Assembly (NCBI GenBank): GCA_018814965.1
Contig: JAHIYS010000219.1
Span: forward strand, 1 to 12,144
Direction of reading: 5' to 3'
Length of the DNA stretch: 12,144 nucleotides
Source of the DNA: Gammaproteobacteria bacterium
Lineage (GTDB): Bacteria; Pseudomonadota; Gammaproteobacteria; UBA9339
The notes under the pieces: generated by a model
What the model saw: the letters and a program-made list of their open reading frames with translations, nothing else
Told to the model about the DNA's origin: nothing
Databases searched by the model: none
Position numbers and translations under genes: made by a program
Part shown: piece by piece, positions 8,405-12,144 of the stretch
How positions within the stretch are numbered: the first letter of the stretch is position 1
How the letters are laid out: the number at the start of each line of letters is the position of its first letter

Positions 8405-8479
8405 ATAAAAATTTTATCGTGCTGCATAATTAAGGAAAGCGTAGACTGATTCCAAAATAGAATGATATAAACAATAAGC

Positions 8480-9526
8480 TTAGTCTGCCGGTTTTTTATT
8501 CCCTGCAACCATAACCGCACTTCCTGGGCGTACCTTTATTTGCCCTGCTGTTATAACCACATCTCCATCTTTTAAGCCAGTTTTAACTACCACATTATTA
8601 CTATCCTTAGCCCCAAGAATAACTTTTGTCTTTTCTGCCTTACCCGCAACCACTTTAAAAACATAGTTGCCATCAGGAGCATAAACTATAGATGTTTGTG
8701 GAACCATTATTAATTGTTGCACAGAAAATTGCAAAGCAACCTCAACAAAACCACCAGGAATCAACTTTGCCTCTTTATTAGGAACATTTGCTCGTATGCT
8801 TAAAGTACGATTATTTTGGTTAATCAAAGACTCAAACGCTTCTACGCTGCCATGAAAAATCTTCCCGGGATATGCATCTGTACGCAAAAATACCTGTTGG
8901 TTAAGCGTAACCTTGCTTTGATAAAATTCTGGGACACTAAAATCAACCTTTAAAGGATCAATAGTCTGTAAATTCACTATGCTTTGTCCAGCACTTACAT
9001 AATCACCAACATTAACCTGGGTCAAGCCAAGTTTGCCGGCAAAGGGAGCCACAATAGTTGTTTGTTGAAGCTCAGCCTGCATACTATCAACATTAGCTCT
9101 AGCAGAATTATAGTTAGCTTGCGCCTGATCAAAATCAGATTTAGATATATCGTGGGTTTTATATAAAGATGAAGAACGATCAAAATTTAACTTATTCAAT
9201 CTTAATTTAGCTTGTGCTGCTGCAAGTTGTGCTTTAATAATATCTGGATTAATCTCAATTAAGAGGGACCCTTCAGATACCATATCACCAGAATTAAAAT
9301 AAATTTTTGTAATTCTCCCTGATATTTCCGGCTTTACTATAATTCCAGGAATAGAAATCAATGTGCCTGTAGACATAATCTGGTCGGGATAGGATTTGGT
9401 TTTAGCTACATAGGTTTCAACAAACACCGGTGGCGCTTTTGTGGAATTAGCCTGCTTTGCCAAAATAACATTTGGACAATAGAAAGTTGTTCCTAGAAAA
9501 ACAATCGTTAACACTCGCTTCAACAT
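8480..9526 (-). CDS. RND-type efflux periplasmic adaptor (membrane fusion protein)
   Basis: The product (348 residues) belongs to the HlyD/AcrA adaptor superfamily, which bridges an inner-membrane pump and a TolC-like outer-membrane channel. It opens with a signal peptide (KR then a hydrophobic stretch, likely cleaved after ILA at about 23). A split lipoyl domain follows (about 60-95 and 158-190, with APFAGKLG), and between its halves lies an alpha-helical hairpin (about 95-157). The hairpin has R117, L121 and S128 in the exact RxxxLxxxxxxS spacing of the RLS motif used for TolC docking. A beta-barrel (about 190-270) and a membrane-proximal domain complete it. C17 is not in a lipobox, so a lipoprotein is unlikely. 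No pump gene adjoins: atpI follows 75 bases later, and the GAF/HD gene precedes by 39 bases. Family assignment is secure, but substrate and partner are unknown. Confidence 0.92.
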   Translation of the reverse strand: MLKRVLTIVFLGTTFYCPNVILAKQANSTKAPPVFVETYVAKTKSYPDQIMSTGTLISIPGIIVKPEISGRITKIYFNSGDMVSEGSLLIEINPDIIKAQLAAAQAKLRLNKLNFDRSSSLYKTHDISKSDFDQAQANYNSARANVDSMQAELQQTTIVAPFAGKLGLTQVNVGDYVSAGQSIVNLQTIDPLKVDFSVPEFYQSKVTLNQQVFLRTDAYPGKIFHGSVEAFESLINQNNRTLSIRANVPNKEAKLIPGGFVEVALQFSVQQLIMVPQTSIVYAPDGNYVFKVVAGKAEKTKVILGAKDSNNVVVKTGLKDGDVVITAGQIKVRPGSAVMVAGNKKPAD

Positions 9527-9565
9527 AAATCAGTATCCAATATTTTTTACTATTCAACAAAATTT

Positions 9566-10828
9566 TTATACCCCTTTTGGCATATCTTTATAACGCTCAC
9601 CAATTGAGTTAATAATATCTAAACAACCCACGAACGCTACCACCACATCAGGATCAAACTTAGTACCTGAACCGGCAAGAATTTCCTCTACAGCTTTATC
9701 TCTAGCAGCCTTATCTGGTGTAGAAATTTTACCATCAGCAGATGACTTATAGGTCAAACTATCATAAGCATTAGCTACAGCTATAATACGCCCATAAATA
9801 GGTATCTCCTCCCCATTCAAACCATAAGCACTCCCATCAGGCCTCTCATATCCAGGCAACGGTAAACCTGTATCAATATCCACATGCCCAGGATAACCAG
9901 ATCCATCCCATCTCTCACGCTGACTAAGAGCAATTGCTCGCGCCATCTCTTCAAAATCAGAGTATATATCGGTAAAAAGACGCGCTCCATATATGGTATA
10001 TTGTTGTTTAATCTTCAACTCTTCGGCAGTCAATTCACCACTCTTTCTTATAATTGAATCCGGTATCGATATTTTCCCGATATCATGAAACATAGCTGCC
10101 ATTCTTAAAGTATCACGATTATGCTGAATCTCTCTTTCAGGAATCCCTTTTTTATGCGCCCAAACTTCATAAATTTCTACAGAATAAGCAGCAACTCGAT
10201 TGGCATGCTCTACTGTCTCGCTAGGATCGTGAAGCTCGACCATTTTATTCATCCGCATGATCATGGAGCGTGTCATTTGTGCATTATTAATCGCTATCGC
10301 TGCACTATCAGCAAAAAGCTGTACTATAGCCTCATCTGAAGAGGTGAATCCCCTTATTGTCTTGTCTGCACTCACAGCATTAATTAATTGAATAACTCCA
10401 GTAACTCTACCACCAGAAGTCTTTATCGGCACCGATAATACTGACTGAGTCCGATACCCAGTAGTTTCATCAAAATGTTTATCAAATGAATATGGCTGGT
10501 AATTATCAATGTGGTAAGCATCTGATATGTTTACCCCAAGCCCAGTATTTGCTGCATATCCGGCAATAGATTGATTATTTATTTCGATACTGAAAGTAGA
10601 ATAGATTAACTTTTTTCCAAAAGGTAATTTCTTTTGCAACGTGCTGTTTTGGGTGTAACTAAACTTAAGGGTTGCACCCTCAACAAGATAAATAGAGCCA
10701 GCGTCAGCACCAACTATGGTCCTTACTTCGGTTAACATATGCTCAAGCAGCATATCAAGATCTTGAATCTGCAAGAGCTCATGAGTTATTTTTAAAACTT
10801 TGTCAAATTTGCCTTGATCTGTAATCAT
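9566..10828 (-). CDS. GAF domain protein with degenerate HD-GYP domain
   Basis: The product is 420 residues from ATG 10828, which has AAGGA about 12 bases upstream; a TTG at 10873 would extend the frame by 15 codons. Residues about 10-185 form a GAF domain (GADAGSIYLVEG, then SVLSVPI and GVIQLINA). Residues about 195-410 form an HD-GYP-type domain, normally a cyclic-di-GMP phosphodiesterase. E204, H208 and HDIGK (H248, D249) are kept, as is RWDGSGYPG. The third His is Y277, the HH pair is Q303-R304, and the ADxxD aspartate is N353. About 22 extra residues sit between GYP and GEEIP. Loss of at least four metal ligands suggests a sensor or scaffold without phosphodiesterase activity; this is inference. 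There is no GGDEF partner nearby. The adaptor gene follows after 39 bases and may be cotranscribed. Confidence 0.88.
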   Translation of the reverse strand: MITDQGKFDKVLKITHELLQIQDLDMLLEHMLTEVRTIVGADAGSIYLVEGATLKFSYTQNSTLQKKLPFGKKLIYSTFSIEINNQSIAGYAANTGLGVNISDAYHIDNYQPYSFDKHFDETTGYRTQSVLSVPIKTSGGRVTGVIQLINAVSADKTIRGFTSSDEAIVQLFADSAAIAINNAQMTRSMIMRMNKMVELHDPSETVEHANRVAAYSVEIYEVWAHKKGIPEREIQHNRDTLRMAAMFHDIGKISIPDSIIRKSGELTAEELKIKQQYTIYGARLFTDIYSDFEEMARAIALSQRERWDGSGYPGHVDIDTGLPLPGYERPDGSAYGLNGEEIPIYGRIIAVANAYDSLTYKSSADGKISTPDKAARDKAVEEILAGSGTKFDPDVVVAFVGCLDIINSIGERYKDMPKGV

Positions 10829-10906
10829 TTTATTCGCATATCCTTCGCATAAAAATGCTTTATGGTTGAACAAAATAGTATCATAAATTACAAAATTTCA
10901 GAAGCT

Positions 10907-10928
10907 TAAACGCCAGATCATCCGTTTA
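10907..10928. repeat. Inverted repeat upstream of the GAF/HD gene
   Basis: TAAACG and CGTTTA form a perfect 6-base inverted repeat around a 10-base spacer. It lies about 80 bases upstream of the GAF/HD start codon. It could be a protein-binding site or a weak hairpin, and no U-run follows on either strand. Chance occurrence in AT-rich DNA is a real possibility. Confidence 0.3.
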
Positions 10929-10987
10929 GTCTGCGATTAACAAGATTTCAGTTAAGATCTAAAAATAAAGCTCTTAATTTGAAAGAT

Positions 10988-11009
10988 AAGTCTTTGAAAG
11001 AAAAGACTT
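10988..11009 (-). terminator. Hairpin downstream of rsmD, possible weak terminator
   Basis: AAGTCTTT and AAAGACTT form a perfect 8-base stem with a 6-base loop, starting 18 bases after the rsmD stop. The stem is AT-rich. On the minus strand the following sequence (ATCTTTC) is only partly T-rich, so it would be a weak intrinsic terminator at best. Its position between rsmD and the GAF/HD gene is the main argument for it. Confidence 0.35.
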
Positions 11010-11027
11010 TTCACTAAACAAAGTCAC

Positions 11028-11591
11028 TTACCCCACCTGGAACAAATAACTTTTAGCTAAACCAGCTTTTTTTTGGCGTAAAATTTCCCACGACCCGGGT
11101 ATTATAGCCTCAAAATCCAATTGCTTTTCAGCCTCTACATATACATAAGCACCTTTTGCAAAAAAATTCAAAGCTAGTAATTTCTCACAAGTTGGCTTTA
11201 TTAAACCCTTATAAAATGGTGGATCTAAAAATATAATATCAAAACTTCGCTCTATTATCTTATTTAAGCGCTCCGGTACTTTAGCGCAATAAAACTCTAT
11301 ATTTTCTGCTTGTAATAACTGGGCACTCTCTTTTAATTTACTAACAATCCTAGCTGATGAATCTACCATTACCAGATTACTACCCCCTCGAGATAATGCC
11401 TCAAATCCCAGCGCACCACTACCAGCAAATAGATCAAGACAATTGGCCCCAGCAATAACCGGGGACAACCAATTAAATAGCGTTTCACGATTAACATTAG
11501 TAGTTGGCCTTACTCCTTTTAACGGAATAAAACTAATTCGGCGACTACGCCACTTACCGCCAATAATTCTAAGAGTAGAAACTGATTGCAT
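11028..11591 (-). CDS. rsmD: RsmD, 16S rRNA (guanine966-N2)-methyltransferase
   Basis: RsmD methylates G966 of 16S rRNA in the assembled 30S subunit using S-adenosylmethionine. The 187-residue product has the usual length. It begins LRIIGGKWRSRRI (7-19), has SAM-binding motif I LDLFAGSGALGFEALSRG (52-69), the acidic motif II VMVDSS (74-79), and the catalytic DPPF (123-126). The family motif RPTTDRVRE reads RPTTNVNRE here (28-36), an unusual set of substitutions. The start is ATG 11591 with AGGA at 11599-11602 about seven bases upstream. The gene diverges from the AbiEi-like gene, sharing a 126-base intergenic region. It is followed by a weak hairpin and a 199-base gap before the GAF/HD gene, so it is probably transcribed separately from what follows. 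Confidence 0.95.
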   Translation of the reverse strand: MQSVSTLRIIGGKWRSRRISFIPLKGVRPTTNVNRETLFNWLSPVIAGANCLDLFAGSGALGFEALSRGGSNLVMVDSSARIVSKLKESAQLLQAENIEFYCAKVPERLNKIIERSFDIIFLDPPFYKGLIKPTCEKLLALNFFAKGAYVYVEAEKQLDFEAIIPGSWEILRQKKAGLAKSYLFQVG

Positions 11592-11598
11592 ATGTCGA

Positions 11599-11602
11599 TC
11601 CT
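11599..11602 (-). promoter_or_regulatory. Shine-Dalgarno of rsmD
   Basis: AGGA on the minus strand lies about seven bases before ATG 11591. It supports that start, and the protein N-terminus aligns well with the family from there. Confidence 0.6.
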
Positions 11603-11634
11603 AGCAGATTTTATGGGAAGAATGAATTCTAACT

Positions 11635-11646
11635 GTTGACGCCAAC
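11635..11646. repeat. Imperfect 12-base palindrome in the rsmD/AbiEi intergenic region
   Basis: GTTGACGCCAAC is palindromic except for one base pair position per half. It ends five bases before the -35 box of the plus-strand promoter. The location suits a regulator binding site, either for the AbiEi-like protein or for another factor. This is inference from position and symmetry only. Confidence 0.35.
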
Positions 11647-11651
11647 CACTC

Positions 11652-11680
11652 TTGAAAATTTCATCGCCTTAATATATAAT
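11652..11680 (+). promoter_or_regulatory. Sigma70-type promoter for the AbiEi-like gene
   Basis: TTGAAA (11652-11657) and a perfect TATAAT (11675-11680) are separated by exactly 17 bases. It is the best promoter match I found in the window. It predicts transcription starting near 11686-11688 and a leader of about 30 bases before the ATG at 11718. Confidence 0.75.
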
Positions 11681-11682
11681 CT

Positions 11683-11717
11683 GAACTAAACATAAGCTTA
11701 AAACTAATATTTGGTTC
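11683..11717 (+). repeat. Inverted repeat between promoter and AbiEi start: candidate operator or start-site hairpin
   Basis: GAACTAAA (11683-11690) and TTTGGTTC (11710-11717) are inverted copies with one mismatch, which would be a G-U pair in RNA. The 19-base interval contains the perfect palindrome TAAGCTTA (11693-11700). The right arm touches the ATG at 11718 and the left arm overlaps the predicted transcription start. AbiEi antitoxins are known to autorepress by binding inverted repeats at their promoters, so an operator is plausible. An RNA hairpin limiting translation is the alternative. Confidence 0.5.
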
Positions 11718-12144
11718 ATGTATATGAAAAAAGGAGATTACCTCAGTTCAATTCTACGATCTAAAAAAACAGTCATATCATTTAAAGAGATTGCATTAAT
11801 CTGGGGCGACTCAAGCAACGCTGCAAGAGTTAGGGTAAACTATTATATAAAAACCGGTCAACTTTATCACCTTCGTCGCGGCCTTTATGCTAAAGATAAA
11901 AACTACGATAAGCTTGAATTAGCCACCAAAATATTCACCCCCTCTTATGTGAGTTTTGAAACTGTGTTGACTCGTGAAGGCGTCGTTTTCCAACATTACA
12001 ACCAAATTTTTGTGGCCTCATATTTAACCAGAGAAATAACCTGTAACAACCAGATATACTCGTATAGAAAAATAAAAAACCAGGCATTGACTAATCCTGC
12101 GGGTGTTGTAAATAATAAAGAACTTTCAATGGCGACTAAAGAAA
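11718..12144 (+). CDS. AbiEi-type antitoxin / transcriptional regulator (3' end cut by window)
   Basis: The frame is open from ATG 11718 to the window edge (142 codons); ATG 11724, giving MKKGDYL, is an equally possible start. The N-terminal 65 residues look like the winged-helix domain of AbiEi antitoxins: a helix-turn-helix region (ISFKEIALIWGDSSNAARVR), then YYIKTGQLYHLRRGLYAKD. The next part has the family pattern KLELATKIFTPSYVSFETVL, the FVASYLTREI segment, and NPAGV. AbiEi proteins neutralise and repress AbiEii-type nucleotidyltransferase toxins in type IV toxin-antitoxin pairs, some of which block phage. The toxin would be expected directly downstream, beyond the window, so the pairing cannot be confirmed here. 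The GGAG at 11733 lies after both ATGs and does not serve them. The gene has its own promoter and runs opposite to every other gene in the window. Confidence 0.85.
   Translation, partial: MYMKKGDYLSSILRSKKTVISFKEIALIWGDSSNAARVRVNYYIKTGQLYHLRRGLYAKDKNYDKLELATKIFTPSYVSFETVLTREGVVFQHYNQIFVASYLTREITCNNQIYSYRKIKNQALTNPAGVVNNKELSMATKE

Noticed and set aside
8405..8479. Terminator or main atp promoter between the adaptor gene and atpI
   Set aside because: Only a 4-base stem (GGAA/TTCC) and a lone -10-like TATCAT were found; neither supports a call.
9460..9526. Adaptor as a lipoprotein anchored through C17
   Set aside because: The residues before the cysteine (TTFY) do not form a lipobox; an ordinary signal peptidase I site after ILA fits better.
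8984..10339. Plus-strand open frames opposite the adaptor (8984-9166) and the GAF/HD gene (10121-10339)
   Set aside because: They are short, antisense to genes with clear domain matches, and have no recognisable motif.

Overview
The window looks like a low-GC gammaproteobacterial chromosome. It carries a complete F1Fo ATP synthase operon in the order atpI-B-E-F-H-A-G-D-C followed directly by glmU, which is the usual gammaproteobacterial layout, and the subunit sequences resemble gammaproteobacterial homologues closely. The AT-rich composition and the c-subunit style would fit a Legionella/Coxiella-like lineage. That placement is inference, because no rRNA or other decisive marker is present.

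All genes from rsmD down to glmU (about 11.59 kb to position 1) lie on the minus strand. In transcription order they are: rsmD (16S rRNA m2G966 methyltransferase); a GAF plus HD-GYP-like protein that has lost most of its metal ligands; a secreted RND-type periplasmic adaptor with no pump gene beside it; the nine atp genes; and glmU, which runs off the left edge with only its last residues missing. The atp genes are tightly packed or overlapping from atpI to atpA. Gaps of 93 and 106 bases separate atpA-atpG and atpG-atpD. The best Shine-Dalgarno sequence I found in the window precedes a GTG start for atpE, the high-copy c subunit. No tRNA, rRNA, CRISPR array or insertion sequence was seen.

The only plus-strand gene is at the right edge. 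It is divergent from rsmD and encodes an AbiEi-type antitoxin/transcription regulator that the window cuts off. It has a near-consensus sigma70 promoter and an imperfect inverted repeat between the predicted transcription start and the start codon. This suggests that the conserved housekeeping block ends near 11.6 kb and a toxin-antitoxin or accessory segment begins there.

No wholly new multi-gene system is visible. The points most worth a second look are the degenerate HD-GYP protein, the orphan adaptor, and the AbiEi promoter/operator region with its unseen partner.
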